Below, one piece after another: positions 20,717-33,670 of a stretch of 64,000 nt of DNA. The notes under the pieces were generated by a model. That model saw only the letters and a list, made by a program, of their open reading frames with translations, was not told the origin of the DNA and searched no databases. The position numbers and the translations under genes were made by a program. The number at the start of each line of letters is the position of its first letter. Within the stretch, counting starts at the first letter, position 1. The stretch is taken from positions 186,001 to 250,000 of the forward strand of contig WPIO01000097.1 in the NCBI GenBank assembly GCA_009760855.2, in the 5' to 3' direction. Source of the DNA: Cristatella mucedo. Lineage: Eukaryota; Bryozoa; Phylactolaemata; Cristatellidae.

Positions 20717-20905
20717 CAGCGGCTCTCAACCTGTGTGCGTCACGACCCCTTTGCGGGTCGAACGACCATTTTGCAGAGGTCGCCTAAGATCATCAGGAAA
20801 CACGCATTTACACATTTTGGACACAATAATTTTATGGCTGTGGGTGGCAACAACGTGAGGAACTGGATTAAAGGGTCGTGGCATTAGGAGGGTTGAGAAC
20901 CACTG
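20717..20905. mobile_element. SPIN-like hAT miniature element (MITE)
   Basis: The left end reads CAGCGGCTCTCAACCTGTGT and the right end GGAGGGTTGAGAACCACTG. The interior strings ACGACCCCTTTGCGGGTCGA, GGTCGCCTAAGATCATCAG and AACTGGATTAAAGGGTCGTG match, from memory, the ends and body of SPACE INVADERS (SPIN) hAT miniature elements. At 189 bp it has no coding capacity and would rely on a hAT transposase in trans. The left flank CTCTAAGC resembles the hAT target consensus, but the right flank CACTCCAG is not a clean duplicate. Confidence 0.75.
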
Positions 20906-22413
<1,508 letters not shown>

Positions 22414-22570
22414 GCTGGTTAAACAGCCTCTTTTTGTATAGCGCCAGAAGAGCCTTTACGGCTATCACCACCGCTTGCAAAGGATCGCCCACCACAGGCA
22501 TCGAACCCACGACCTCGGGACCGAGGAAGTGAAAGCAACCACCTTACCTAGTGCGCCATCACGGCTCACC
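22414..22570 (-). mobile_element. tRNA-derived SINE copy 1
   Basis: On the minus strand the head reads GATGGCGCACTAGGTAAGG (A-box like) and GTCGTGGGTTCGATGCC (B-box GGTTCGA). The tail AAGGCTCTTCTGGCGC...AGGCTGTTTAACCAGCTAG is shared with copies near 46.3, 54.8 and 55.2 kb. It cannot be a working tRNA because the acceptor stem and CCA-proximal half are replaced. Confidence 0.75.
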
Positions 22571-22593
22571 GACTCTTCAGGCGATAGTGATAG

Positions 22594-22596
22594 TGA

Positions 22597-22676
<80 letters not shown>
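22594..22676. repeat. (GA)n microsatellite
   Basis: About 80 bases of GA dinucleotide with one TA interruption near 22,610. It lies between a SINE and an L2 fragment. Confidence 0.98.
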
Positions 22677-22678
<2 letters not shown>

Positions 22679-22689
22679 CTTAAAATGCT

Positions 22690-22875
22690 TCGTACGTGGC
22701 CAATGCAGGACCAACAGAAATGATTTGATATTGCTGCTACGCCTTTGACGACAGACCAGACGAGCTGCTGAACTTTGCTCTTGCTGCAGACTAAGACGCT
22801 GAGTCGCGAACAACGAGCAATGCAGGTAATTTCGGCGAGATCTCACCAACGTGTGAACTATTTGGATAATCTTAT
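22690..22875 (-). mobile_element. L2 fragment (RT C-terminal region), diverged
   Basis: The minus strand encodes SSAARLVCRQRRSSNI, then LHW, matching the SAARLVCRERRSCHI...LHWLP segment of other L2 copies. The flanking parts are decayed. Confidence 0.65.
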
Positions 22876-24055
22876 TCTTCACCAAACAGGACCTTATTTA
22901 TTGTCTGCTAAAAGTCGGCCAACTTGACAGCGGCATTAATGTGATAAGGTAAGCAGCTACGTAAGCGGAATAATGCAGACAATCATGTTGGCGTTATTGC
23001 GCGTTTGCTTATTCGTAGCATTTTATAAATGTTTATAGGAATTTCAAAATGGCATTATATTAAGAAAAATATCTGAAAACCTTTAGCAGTCATTTTGTGC
23101 TAGTATCATTTGTAGTGACTACATTTGCGAGCTTTAGAAATCAAACATGACTTTCGATATTACCTGGACCAAGGCAGGACTGGTCGTGAATTACAGTGCG
23201 TGAAAGGCAAAAGTTTCTACCGGCACTGCTAAAATTTAGAATTCAAAAGTGAAATGAGCTACTCAAATTATATGAGAATTTTGAAGCAACGATTAACCAA
23301 AATATAGGTAATTTCAGAATGTACAGGTAACGAACTTATTCGAATTCTGAATCAGCACCCGTCCTGCACAGCTGGAAGGAGGCAGTAAACAAAAATGAGC
23401 AGCAGCATCCTGTGGCACAGTTACACTTATTTGTAGTTGAGAGCATGGGCATCCTGAAGGCAAAGGTTTTTCGATGTCTAAAGCACAAGTTACTAATGTG
23501 CATGTTGTGAGCCACGACCAATCAGCTCTGTCCTGGGAGTAATGCTCACGCCAATAGAATCTGAAACTAAAGTTCGCTAATGGTGGTTGCCGGAGTGAAC
23601 CTACTCCAATCCATCTAGAAGATGTCGCGCGATAAGGTGACCACTGCAGCACAGATGCAGGCAATGTTTGGAGCTCCGTGTAATGAAATCAGGAAATCTG
23701 ATGTGCAGCTTTAGACATCAGAGTTTACTATTTCGCACTAAAGCATGGGTAACGGCTGCTGGTAACGTGCGATTATCTGACAGAATAGTTTTGACTAAAG
23801 AAGTAATAAAAGATTCTAGTCATTCTTTATATACCAGCTTTGGCAGTTGTGCAGTCTGAAGCTGCTTGCTTTGAGACTGCTGCCGTACGCACAAATTGCT
23901 GAAGTGATGGTCTGCTGCTCTGATTCTTTTCAAACTGCTTAGCTTATTTGCGACCTGGCTGGTGGTGGTGCCTGCATTACTAGTGTTGCTGATTCTAGTT
24001 ACTTGTCCGATAAGAATCTATATCTGTGTGATGTTCAATTCACTGACATAATCAT
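22876..24055. other. Unassigned stretch
   Basis: The longest frame is a minus-strand 116-residue ORF at 23,664-23,314 (Cys- and Ser-rich, no recognised domain). It starts on a non-ATG codon and has no promoter or splice signals that I can support. No repeats were recognised. Confidence 0.4.
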
Positions 24056-25435
24056 AATAATAGATTTTTATAACGCCCTCAGAGAACCGAATCTCTTTCT
24101 AGGCACTTTACAGGTGATGTATAGAAAACATTACCAAATGATTTGTGGTAACAACCCCAAGCAGCAGGCATAGTGTAAGCAGGAATATGCACACAAAGGA
24201 CACATAACGAACACCCACTAAATGCTGTAATTAACACGGGTGTTTTAAGCTTCTTTTTAAACGTCATGTCAGGCGACGTTGTAACGTGCGTCCGTAGTAG
24301 TTACAGACTTTGTGAGCGTAGGAACAAAAGGGACGGTCTCCTAAGGTTTTGATGTTCGTACGGGTTTGGCTAAACGAATTTAGTCAGAACAGAGGGTTGT
24401 ACTGTTCTTGACCTGGTGGGGAGTAGTTCTGACAGGCTGGAGCCAGATAATGGAGGGAAATAGAGTAAGTGACAGAACCTTAAAGTCGATACGCTGCTTT
24501 ATTGAGAGCCGGTGCAGGTCAGCAAAAGGGGTGTGATATGGCAACTGCGACGCTTATGACAGACGAGCCTAGCTGCAGAGCTTTGCACCCACTGTATGCG
24601 CCTGATTGCATACGCCGGTAGACCACCAAGCAGTGAGTTACAAAAATTGAGACGGAAAGTCCCAAATGCACCAACAAGTTTCGATGTAGTATGCTCTTCT
24701 AAGCAAGTCCGAATTTCAACAATGTTATTCAGCTGAAAGAAGACAGACTTGACTGTGGAGCTGATGTAGTCGTCTAATAAAAGGTCATTTAGGAACCGTA
24801 CACTTATATTCCGTGTAGATTCAACTGGAGATATGCTGGCAGAGTCAATTTTGTGTTAGATTTCCAAATTTTTAATCGCGCTTGGTTTGCTCATAAATAG
24901 TAATTTGTTTTGTCGTCATTAAATTTGAGAAAGTCAGCTGCCATCCATGTTGGGATGTCATCAATACATGCAGCAACGGTGTATAAAGAATTCAACGTTC
25001 TCGAGGGCTGGGAGAGATCGAAGCAAAGGTTCAGCTGACTGTCATCTGCATATAAGTGAAAGCCTAGATTGAGCATTGCGATCACATCGGCAAGAGTGCC
25101 AATGTAAACTGTGAAAAGAAGCTGACCGAGCACAAAGCCCTGAGATAAACCGTACTTTAGTGGTTCCTCGGATGATCTTTGTCCATTTAAATAAATACTT
25201 TGGATTTTCGCTCTGAGATCAGATCTGAGCCGTTACAGTGAAGTGCCAGTGATACCCAGGTGAGACGCCAGACGCTCAAGAAGGACTTTGAGATTAGTAG
25301 TATCAAAAGCTGCAGAAAGATCAAGCAAAACAAGCAGAGAGATTTTGCCCAAGTCTGCATTCCTGAAAAGCTTGTCAAACACCCTAAGCAAGGCGGACTC
25401 TGGAGTGATTAGCTCTAAAATCAGACTCAAATAGC
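24056..25435 (-). mobile_element. L2-clade retrotransposon copy D, older
   Basis: This copy contains RT motif A (LSAAFDTTN), YADDSQLNLCFD and the C-terminal region in separated short frames, with a 3' hairpin variant at 24,070-24,115. It is clearly more diverged from copies A, B and N than they are from one another, so it represents an earlier wave. Confidence 0.85.
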
Positions 25436-25765
25436 CATCTCTCGTAGGCCGTAGCTTTACGGCAACGGAGACGGCGTACCGTTTAATGTTTTCGGACTGC
25501 CTGTCTGTTTCGCGATATCAACCTTCAAATAATTTTCCTGCGTATTTTCGTCGACTTGGTGAATCTTTTATCGCATAAGGATAGTGACGCTTCCTCTGCC
25601 ATTTCTATGAATATTCCATTGAGATTAGAAGTTTGAGAATGCTATGGCGTGATTTTCGTGCTAATGCGTGTCAACCAGCATTTTGTGTATACGACGACGC
25701 AACGGATGTAGAATCACCGTGTCATCAAAGCAATTGTATCATTACTGAAACGGCTTTGATGGCTT
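25436..25765. other. No recognisable feature
   Basis: Spacer between two L2 copies with no supported gene or repeat. Confidence 0.5.
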
Positions 25766-26034
25766 AATAATAATAATAATAATGCACTTGATAAAGCGCC
25801 CTCAGAAAAATGAATCTCTTCCTAGGCGCTTTACATTTGCTGCAAAGGGAAACGCAATTGAATCGTGAGTAATATCATGCTTGATAAACAACATGAACAA
25901 CGTCGTTAGGGGTGACATGCGCAGGGTCAGCATACGAATGTGGTTAGTGGCAGCACGCACAGTGTCAGCACGCATAAGCACATGAAGGACGAATCACAGG
26001 GACCCACTAAATGCTGTCCTAAATAGGTGTGTAG
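25766..26034 (-). mobile_element. L2 3'-end copy E, 5'-truncated
   Basis: A short (AAT)n tail is followed by the 3' hairpin and 3' UTR. The copy stops at CTGTCCTAAATAGGTGTGT, just before the RT ORF, and an F2 family element in the opposite orientation abuts it. Confidence 0.9.
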
Positions 26035-26035
26035 G

Positions 26036-26545
26036 CTTCTGGTTGATCAACTGGTGCAGAGTAAACTTCATAGGCTGACCAAGAAGGCCCACCAAGGTTT
26101 GGCTCCTTCATGCCTAGCCGAACTGCTGCTCTAGTTTCAGCCTCCTCGTGCCAGCAGGTCTTGTATTGACAATAAGTTATCTGTTCCGTTCCTCCACTTT
26201 TAAAGACAAATGCAACAGAAGCTTTTGTTCAGAACAAACCTATACCGTGGAACTTATTTTCACAATTCTTACACAACGACATCTACTCTCCTGCTGTTGT
26301 CTACGGCATATCTTTTACGGCCGTCCCGAGCTGCTACTTCCGTGCTATTCACTTCCTCAACTGCCCTTCTGACTCAGCCATGCTTTTAACTTTTTTATTG
26401 CGCGAGAGGAAGGCCGTTTGGCTACTGCATGTGTTCCGAAAGATGCTTAGGTTTTGAATACGCTAGAAAGAATTCTCATGCGTAACAACCTCTTAGTTGG
26501 TCTGGCTTTGTTAAGCTACAGACGGAGATACGTTACATTACGCGC
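26036..26545 (+). mobile_element. F2 non-LTR family copy, 3' part
   Basis: The sequence shares GGTTGATCAACTGGTGCAGA and CAGCCTCCTCGTGCC.GCAGGTCTTG, and the end GACGGAGATACGTTACATTAC, with copies near 13.1 and 42.6 kb. The frame is decayed. Confidence 0.75.
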
Positions 26546-26580
26546 CGTCAAGGGTACGCCTGCTTAATTGCCTCGAAAGC

Positions 26581-26862
26581 ATGGCGGCAGACGACTCGAC
26601 CGACGAAATCGTTGAAACGTTCCGCCAGAGTCACTATTATGGAAATGTACGAGCCAGTCGCACAAGAATCAAGGAACGTGGTGACGGAATAGATAAACAA
26701 TCGTGGAAGGTTACAATTCACCGGGAGGTACACACATCTCGGAGGGCCGCTTCCCACCTCTCTAACAAAAGCAATTCTCCCATGAACACCAGTGGGCGGA
26801 GCAAGTCACAAGGGGGACTTAGAGAAGCTGACCTTGTAAATTGCCAAAAAAAGGAAGACTAG
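26581..26862 (+). CDS. Unrecognised 93-residue ORF, possible retroelement pol end
   Basis: The ORF starts at ATG 26581 in a good context (AAAGCATGG). It is hydrophilic and basic (TRIKERGDGIDKQSWKVTIH, then RRAASHLSNKS). A purine-rich stretch (CAAGGGGGACTTAGAGAAGC) and a possible LTR-like segment (26,903-27,075, TGTAAATACGG with AATAAA near its end) follow. That context would fit the C-terminus of a Gypsy pol gene before a polypurine tract, but no integrase core is visible. It could also be a chance frame. Confidence 0.3.
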   Translation: MAADDSTDEIVETFRQSHYYGNVRASRTRIKERGDGIDKQSWKVTIHREVHTSRRAASHLSNKSNSPMNTSGRSKSQGGLREADLVNCQKKED

Positions 26863-27348
26863 AATAGAACGCAAGTAGGTAGGAAGCACGACTCCCCGTG
26901 TAAATACGGCTATAGCCGTTGAGCAAGGAGGGTTGTTTAATTCCGCATTCACGCTGCGAATGGCCGCTGAAGTGCTGAAGACCACGTGATGGACTGCTCG
27001 AGTATCTGAAATGTTTACCTAGTACCCAATCCGTAAAAGGAGCCTGCTAAATAAACCTCTGTTGGCTCATGCCAGTTAGCCGGTTAGCTGACCGGATTGA
27101 GCGCTTCCGGCGAACCTGCCAGGAACTTGTCCAAAGCTTTTGAGCGAAAGACTGTCTTTCCGCAGTCCACTGGTTCTGTGTGCGTGGATGCAGGTGCGCA
27201 GGTGTGAGAAATACGGAGAGAGGAGAAAAATTTTGGATGACCTACAGTTGCAAAAACTTTCCATCGAACGAGTCCGCAGGCCGATGAAATGCGCTCACTT
27301 GCTGAAGGGTATGCCGCACCAGTAGGTAGCTACCTTAGCGGCGGAGCG
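26863..27348. other. Possible solo LTR and flanking sequence
   Basis: From TGTAAATACGGCTATAGCC at about 26,898 to CTAAATAAACCTCTGTTGG at about 27,065 the layout (TG start, polyadenylation signal near the end) could be an LTR, but there is no second copy in the window. The rest to 27,348 shows nothing. Confidence 0.2.
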
Positions 27349-27396
27349 GCAGCAGCAGCAGCAGCAGCAGCGGCGGCGGCGGCAGCAGCAGCGGCA
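27349..27396. repeat. (GCA)n/(GCG)n trinucleotide run
   Basis: A 48-base run of GCA and GCG triplets gives a poly-Ala reading on the plus strand. Confidence 0.95.
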
Positions 27397-27555
27397 GAGC
27401 GCTTTGTAGTATGCCAACAATTTTTTTTTATTTCTACTGCTCAGATGAGCAAGGCTTCGGATTACGCGCTTACGACAGCGCCCCGGCCGCACGATTCGCA
27501 TGCTCCGCATGCTGTGAGGCGAAGACGAGGCTCCACGACGCCTCGCCGATGCCAA

Positions 27556-28000
27556 TAATAGTAATAATAATAATAGCACAATCGAATGATAATGGTAGCA
27601 TGCTCAATGATAACAAACATAATAACTTGGTTAGAGATAGCATGCACAGGGTCAGCATGCAAATATGGTTAGTGGCTGCATGCGCAGTGTCAGCATGCAT
27701 ACTTGCACAAAGGATGAATAGTGCGAACCCGCTAAATGCTGTGATCGCTAGATGGCTAGGCTTACTTCTGCTGCCAATCTCTCGGCTACTGCATTACCGA
27801 CTTCACTACAGCAATGGCACTGGCAATCCGACTGGCAATCCGACGTGACCTGCAAGTAGACAGTTGTCAATGTCCAGACGGGATTCCACAAATGCATGGA
27901 CTAATTTGGCTCTGGAAGCCTTATGTAAGTAATGCCCACTTTTTCACCGCATTGCCTAGCTGTAAGTAGGTAGACCCGACTGTGGAGGTGCGACGGCTAT
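27556..28000 (-). mobile_element. L2 copy H, diverged, with internal deletion
   Basis: An (AAT)n-like tail is followed by the 3' UTR (GGTCAGCATGCAAATATGGTTAGTGGC), and later by RT-region sequence (GACGGGATTCCACAAATGCATGGAC). The hairpin segment and part of the ORF are missing. Confidence 0.75.
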
Positions 28001-28284
28001 CTGCCTGGCACCGGAAGCTTGGCATCTGGCTGTTTCAGCTAGAACTGCCAGAATTGCGAGTCCCAAATTGTATCTCTGAACCCTGTTTAGAATCAAAGTA
28101 CAATCACCAAAATAAACTGCAGAGGTAAAAAGAATCGCAGTAACAGCATTTTTTTAGGTATTTGTGGCTTGCTGGGATAAAACTAATTTGAGATTATGTT
28201 CGTTGTCAGTAATTTTAAAATACCGAGGCCGTCTGACGTGTGAGTCAAGTGAAAAACAATCTGAAAAATTTGCATTCAGTCTAT
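28001..28284. other. No recognisable feature
   Basis: No gene or repeat seen. Confidence 0.5.
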
Positions 28285-28450
28285 AAAATATATATTATTT
28301 GCGTATATAGCGCCGAAATTGAACTTAAATCTCTATTCAGGCGCTTCAAATTTGCCATGGGACTAGAGTCAACGACCTTGGTCATCAAATAAATTTAGCT
28401 TGATCTCGGTCGTTAACAAGCACCTTAGCCACTGAGCCAAATCAGCACGG
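28285..28450 (-). mobile_element. tRNA-headed SINE with L2-derived 3' tail
   Basis: On the minus strand the head reads TGGCTCAGTGGCTAAGG, a textbook tRNA A box, followed by a degenerate B box (GGTCGTTGACTCTAG). The 3' part reads AAGCGCCTGAATAGAGATTT then AAGTTCAATTTCGGCGCT. This matches the L2 3' hairpin (AAAGCGCCTAGAAAGAGATT then AAGTTCTCTGAGGGCGCTTT), including the base-paired AGCGCC/GGCGCT arms. A SINE using the L2 enzyme for mobility is the natural reading. Confidence 0.65.
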
Positions 28451-29193
28451 CATATCTACAGTGTGTGCCCTCCTCAGCATCCATTATCGTCCGTGAATCA
28501 CGAAAATCCTCAAGATCCTTTACGTCGACGTTTTCCTTCGAAAATATCTTCTTCGCTCCTGCTGCTCAATCCCCCTTCCGACCTATAGTCGACGGTAGAA
28601 TGCTACAAGACGACACTTGCTAACATGCCTAATGAGTTTGCACGTCTGACTAAGCCCAGTGTGCACCCTCACCCGGACGGCCTAAGGTTTGCCGCAGACA
28701 TTAAACTAGCTAGGTCTACTAACTGCAAGCTTGAGAAAGCACACAACAGATCAAGACTGACTGTCCATGGACAGGCATTATGAAGACTCTTGCAGATCGT
28801 ACCAATCAACCCTAGCGAAGGCCAAGTCCAGCCACTGTAAAAGTGTTGTTGAATTCCAGACACGCTATCCAAAAATGCTGATATCTACCATAAACCATCT
28901 CCTTAACCTCTTCCAGGTAGCTCCAAACCTAGTGATCGTTGCCGCAATCTAGCCGATTGCTTCTCTAGCTTCTATGTCAGAGAAAATAGACAAGATCATG
29001 CCTATGCTACAGTTCATAAGTATGGGAGAGTTTATGCCTGAGGGAGCAGCATCCCCTCTGAAATCCTGCCAATAGCAGCGAAACAGCACTACTCTCTCTC
29101 AATTCCGTGCGGCAAGGCAATGTCTACAATCAAGGAGACCACTAAGCATTTGATCGAGCTTTCTATACAACACATTTTATGTGCCTAGAAAGA
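28451..29193. other. No recognisable feature
   Basis: No supported gene or repeat. Short ORFs on both strands around 28,670-28,950 have no family resemblance. Confidence 0.5.
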
Positions 29194-29540
29194 GATAATA
29201 ATAATAATAATAATAATAATAATGCACTTGATAAAGCGCCCTCAAAGAACTTAATCTCTTTCTAGGCGCTTTACATTTGCTGCAAAGTGAAATGCAATTG
29301 AATGATAAGTAAAATCATGCCTGAAAAACAAACACAATGAACAATATGGTTAGGGGTGACATGCACAGGGTCAGCATGCAAATGTGGTTAGTGGCAGCAT
29401 GCACAGTGTCAGCACGCATAAACACATGAAAGAAGAATCACAGGGACCCACTAAATTCTGTCCTAAATAGGTGTGTTTTTAAGTTCCTTTTAAATGTGGT
29501 CAGGTCAGGGGATTTTCTGACGCAGGTCGGGAGGAGATAA
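29194..29540 (-). mobile_element. L2 3'-end copy F
   Basis: A ten-unit (AAT)n tail at 29,196-29,223 is followed by the 3' hairpin and UTR; the copy is truncated near GACGCAGGTCGGGAGGAG. It shares GTGAAATGCAATTGAAT and TAAGTAAAATCATG variants with copy A, suggesting the same subfamily. Confidence 0.9.
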
Positions 29541-30049
29541 GGTTATCAGAGGGTGCTATACAAATGCATTACTATTATCACCACTGTAACCTTTAGTTTA
29601 ACCTGCTGTTTTAGCCTCTATTAATTGGGTGATGGAGCTATAAACCCTTCTTCTCTAGGGCATACAATGCAGATCTATATACAGTCTTGGTTTTGAATTG
29701 CCACGCACTTGGTCGAGCTAAATCCCCAAGTACTGCGTTAATAAATGCATGCAATATTTATTGGTGCAAACTTTTGTGCTTAATACAGCCATTACGCCGG
29801 CCGTGGTCTGGCCCAGCAGAGAGGCTCTCTGCTGAGCGACTCACGTGGGTGCCGGAATGAGGGTCACCAATAGCGATCAGCCATAGCATCCTTGGCAACC
29901 CGAGGAAAGCAGTAGTTCCAAAATATACTCAGCGAGCAGAGACCATCTGCCGTGGAAACGGGGAGGGGGAGCAGAAACAGAGGTTCGTGAGACGTGTTCA
30001 TACTGAATCGGTCAGATTATGCAAGTGCTTCAGATTATAAGCAGTACCA
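29541..30049. other. No recognisable feature
   Basis: Spacer between two oppositely oriented L2 copies. No gene or repeat seen. Confidence 0.5.
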
Positions 30050-31072
30050 GCGGTACCATCCGCACATGGATGGCAGCACATTTTCTAAAACTAAACGATG
30101 ATCAAACTAACTTACTAGTTATGGACAAACCCAGTGTGATTCACAAATTGGAAAAGCTGAAGCTCAAAATTGGCTCTGCCAGCATATCTCCAGTTGCATC
30201 AGCTCGAAATCTAGGTGTCATATTCCAAAGCGACCTCTCGTTAGACGACCACATCAGCTCCACAGTCAAATCAGCCTATTTTCAGCTTCATAACATTGCT
30301 AAAATTCGGGCTTGTTTAGGTAAGGATACCATGTCCAAGTTGGTCCATGCATTCGTGACATCCCGTCTCGACTTCTGAAACTCACTGCTTACTGGCCTAC
30401 CATCTACCAGCATGTGCAATCAGGCGACTGCAGCTGGTGCCAATCTCAGCAGCTAGGCTTGTCTGTCGTGAGCGTCGAAGTTGCCACATCCCATTACTTC
30501 TCGCCGACCTGCACTGGCTACCAGTGAAGCAACGGATTGACTTCAAGGTTTTGTCGCTCACTTTTAGGTCCCTTCATTCTATGGCTCCAGCCTATCTCTC
30601 AGATATACTCCCCCATCAGGCCAAGCATCATTCCACCCGCTTTTCGGAATCCGACAGCCTACAAATACCTCGTACAAACCTCAAATCCTTTGGAGACCGT
30701 ATATTTAGTTCGAATGCTCCCAAAGCCTGAAACTACCTCCTGACTTGCGTCATAGCATCCCCTGACCTGACCAAATTTAAAAAGAACGTAAAAACACACC
30801 TATTTAGGACAGCATTAAGTGGGTCCCTGTGATTCGTCCTTCACGTGCTTATGCGTGCTGACACTGTGCATGCTGCCACTAACCACATTTGCATGCTGAC
30901 CCTGTGCTAGTCACCCCTAACCATGTTATTCATGTTGTTTGTTTATCAAGCATGATGTTAATCACCATTCAATTGCATTTCCCTTTGCAGCAAATGTAAA
31001 GCACCTAGAGAAAGAGAGATTGAGTTCTCTGAGGACGCTTTATCAAGTGCATTATTATTATTATTATTATTA
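30050..31072 (+). mobile_element. L2-clade retrotransposon copy G, plus orientation
   Basis: The copy runs from the RT segment TWMAAHFLKLNDDQTNLLV to the 3' hairpin (30,990-31,045) and an (ATT)n tail ending at about 31,072. Stops occur after SRLDF (30,378) and a frame change lies near 30,430. Its 5' truncation falls at almost the same RT codon as copy A. With copy F it forms an inverted pair. Confidence 0.9.
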
Positions 31073-33339
31073 CCTGAATTATACACATTAGAAGCCCTCT
31101 GCGTAATAATATATGCATTAAACAGAATTAACTGTCTATCTAGGATGGTCAGTCAATTGTATTTTAGTCTTACGTTACATTGCATTACTCGTCGAGGCGC
31201 CAGTATTTGTGATGCGTCAGCAAGTCATTGTACCATTTGCGAGTGCATTGTGCGTACCAAGATAACTTTAGTTTAGGCGAAGCTATAGAACGCTCGCAAC
31301 AATATACATTGCAATTTAAACACTTTATGCAGCCGAGTCTCGGTCGCTCGTACTACAAACAGGGTGTAGCTACTTCCACGTCCGGACCGAACTTGGCCGC
31401 AAAGAAATTGCTAGTGACGGTGCTAGTCTTAGCCGATTTGCGACGAGTACCGATGAAGCTGTGAGCCGGCGCAGTCGCTGCCAGCGACTTGTGGGTGCAG
31501 CACCAACGCATGCCACCGGTTTCGTAGCAATTTCGGCAGCAATTATGAGCGCCCGCAGCTTTATAAGTCCACATCCATAGTGACAAGAGTATGTTCAACA
31601 GCCGCGATGGGTTGAAGGCGTTCAAAAGCAGCATTCCTGGCGGACGCTGAACTCAATCAATCATGGCGGACGGCGAACCCACGGCGCCCATTCTGCCGCA
31701 GAACTGCCGACCGGCAAAAAGCCTCCCGCCGGGCTCAGCCACTAGAGCGAAACTCTTCCTCGTGGCGTAAAGCCCGGCGCTCCAATCCTCGTGAGCATAG
31801 CTGCTAGAGCGAAACTGAACGTCTGTTGCATAGCCAATGTTATTATACCGCCTAAACATGGATTATGACATAAGCGGTATGCAGTCATTGCAATTAAGAT
31901 ACTGCGAATACTATTTCGGCAGTAATACAATTTACTGATCTAGCGCGCCGCCGTTTCGCTGGTCAACTAAAGCGTCTCAATTATATTTGACGGGTAAAGC
32001 AATCGGCAGAACTCGCGGCTCTTGCCTTCTTACAATGAGGATAATGCCACCTTCGTAACCTTGCATAAGCACCGCCGTACCCGCAAGCGCCGCCGTTAGT
32101 AAGGTGCCAGCGCTAAGGGCATCGTGTCTCGGCTGCTCACCTGCCTGCCCACCGGCATCATTTCAGGTCGGGCTGCCGTTTGCAATGCCAGAGGCAACGA
32201 ATGAGATTTAAGGCCGACAGACCCCCTCTGGCCAGCTTTCACCCGGGTCACTTGGATTCTCCCGCTATCGCTACTCTGTAGCCCACCAGGTACGAGACTA
32301 GCAGAGTTTTCCGCGGTGGTAGTAGTATTGCTAAGCCGTAGCGGTTTTTGATGATATGCGCAGGGTAAGGCTTTCAAGCAGTTTTAAGCACCGCACCCGA
32401 ACCTAGCACGCCTGCTCCTTAAAGGCACTTATACCGAAAGACAATAGCTCCGAGTACTTTCGCGGCAAGAGAGTTCGAGAGTTCGAGAGAGAGAGAGAGA
32501 AAGCAAGCCGGAAGAAAGGAGACTTGAGAGAGAGAGAGACAGAGAAAGAGAGCAAGAGTGGGGATAAGAGAAGGGCTGCAGAGAGGAAAATAGGTAGGCA
32601 GGTAAGTAGTTTGGAACACATACAAATTCCCTATCTAAAATACTTTCGTTAGCAACCTACTACTTCTTCCAATCCTCGAAGACCCTAGGAGATTAGGTCT
32701 CTAGTATTAATAAATGTGGGTGCGCACGTAAAGTCTTCAATGGTTTCGCTGAAGGTCTTACCAAACTAGGAAGCATCAACCTTCACGTGTTGCACTATCA
32801 GCAGCATCTCAAAGAGTCATCCAGTCAACATAAGGCGATCATTAGCCATTGCAAAGTCAAGCCACAATTCTTACGAAATGAACGTCCAGACCGGATACAG
32901 ACCACTGGTTAAAATTGCTACTAAAACAAATCAAATCCTTAGATGACAAACGTCGACACAGGCCGACCGTTTAAAGCTCAGGATTAAAGAATTCAAGAGT
33001 TCCAGACTTTCAGCTCATGTGCGCTGAAAAGCTCGACAACCTGAAGACTTTAATTTATTTCGAGGGACGGCGAGATGAATAGGTCACATCGTTGCATATG
33101 GATTTAAGCAGGCTTCTTGTTAAGCCTCATGCTCAGTTTAACCGAATCTGTTAAGTTTATAAGCGCAGAAGGATAGCAGTCCCTCCTGCCAAATTAACTC
33201 AGCTAAGGAATAAGAGCTAACTACGTCTTTAAGATAGTCAGGGCAGCCTAACTGACTCGCTGTTTCAGTCCACCACCTCAAAGATGGTGAGGGATGTTCT
33301 TTCTCCAATCGAGCAGCCGCAGGAATTATCCCCCTGATA

Positions 33340-33430
33340 GAAAGGTAGGTAGGTAGGTAGGTATGTAGGTAGATAGATAGATAGACAGGTAGGTAGGTAG
33401 ATCGATAGATGGTTAGGGAGGTAGGTAGGG
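33340..33430. repeat. (AGGT)n/(AGAT)n tetranucleotide run
   Basis: Alternating AGGT and AGAT units over about 90 bases, with an imperfect centre. Confidence 0.95.
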
Positions 33431-33635
33431 GTATTCAGTCGCGTACCAAGGACAACTAATGACTCTGATGTAACCGTTGTTAAAATAGATATAAATAAAC
33501 GGGCCACATTTTCTTACCCTAACGTGCCACTTGAGTATGAAGGTTCTCCTCTAAATTAGCCCAGAGAGGAAATACTTTTTCATTATTTCGTCAGTTAACG
33601 TAAGCTTACAAAAATGTTAGGTTCTCAAAAGAAAA

Positions 33636-33637
<2 letters not shown>

Positions 33638-33667
<30 letters not shown>
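33638..33667. repeat. (TA)n microsatellite
   Basis: About 15 TA units. Confidence 0.98.

Positions 33668-33670
<3 letters not shown>

Noticed and set aside
23314-23664. 116-residue Cys-containing minus-strand ORF as a secreted protein
   Set aside because: It has no signal peptide, no regular cysteine pattern and a non-ATG start.
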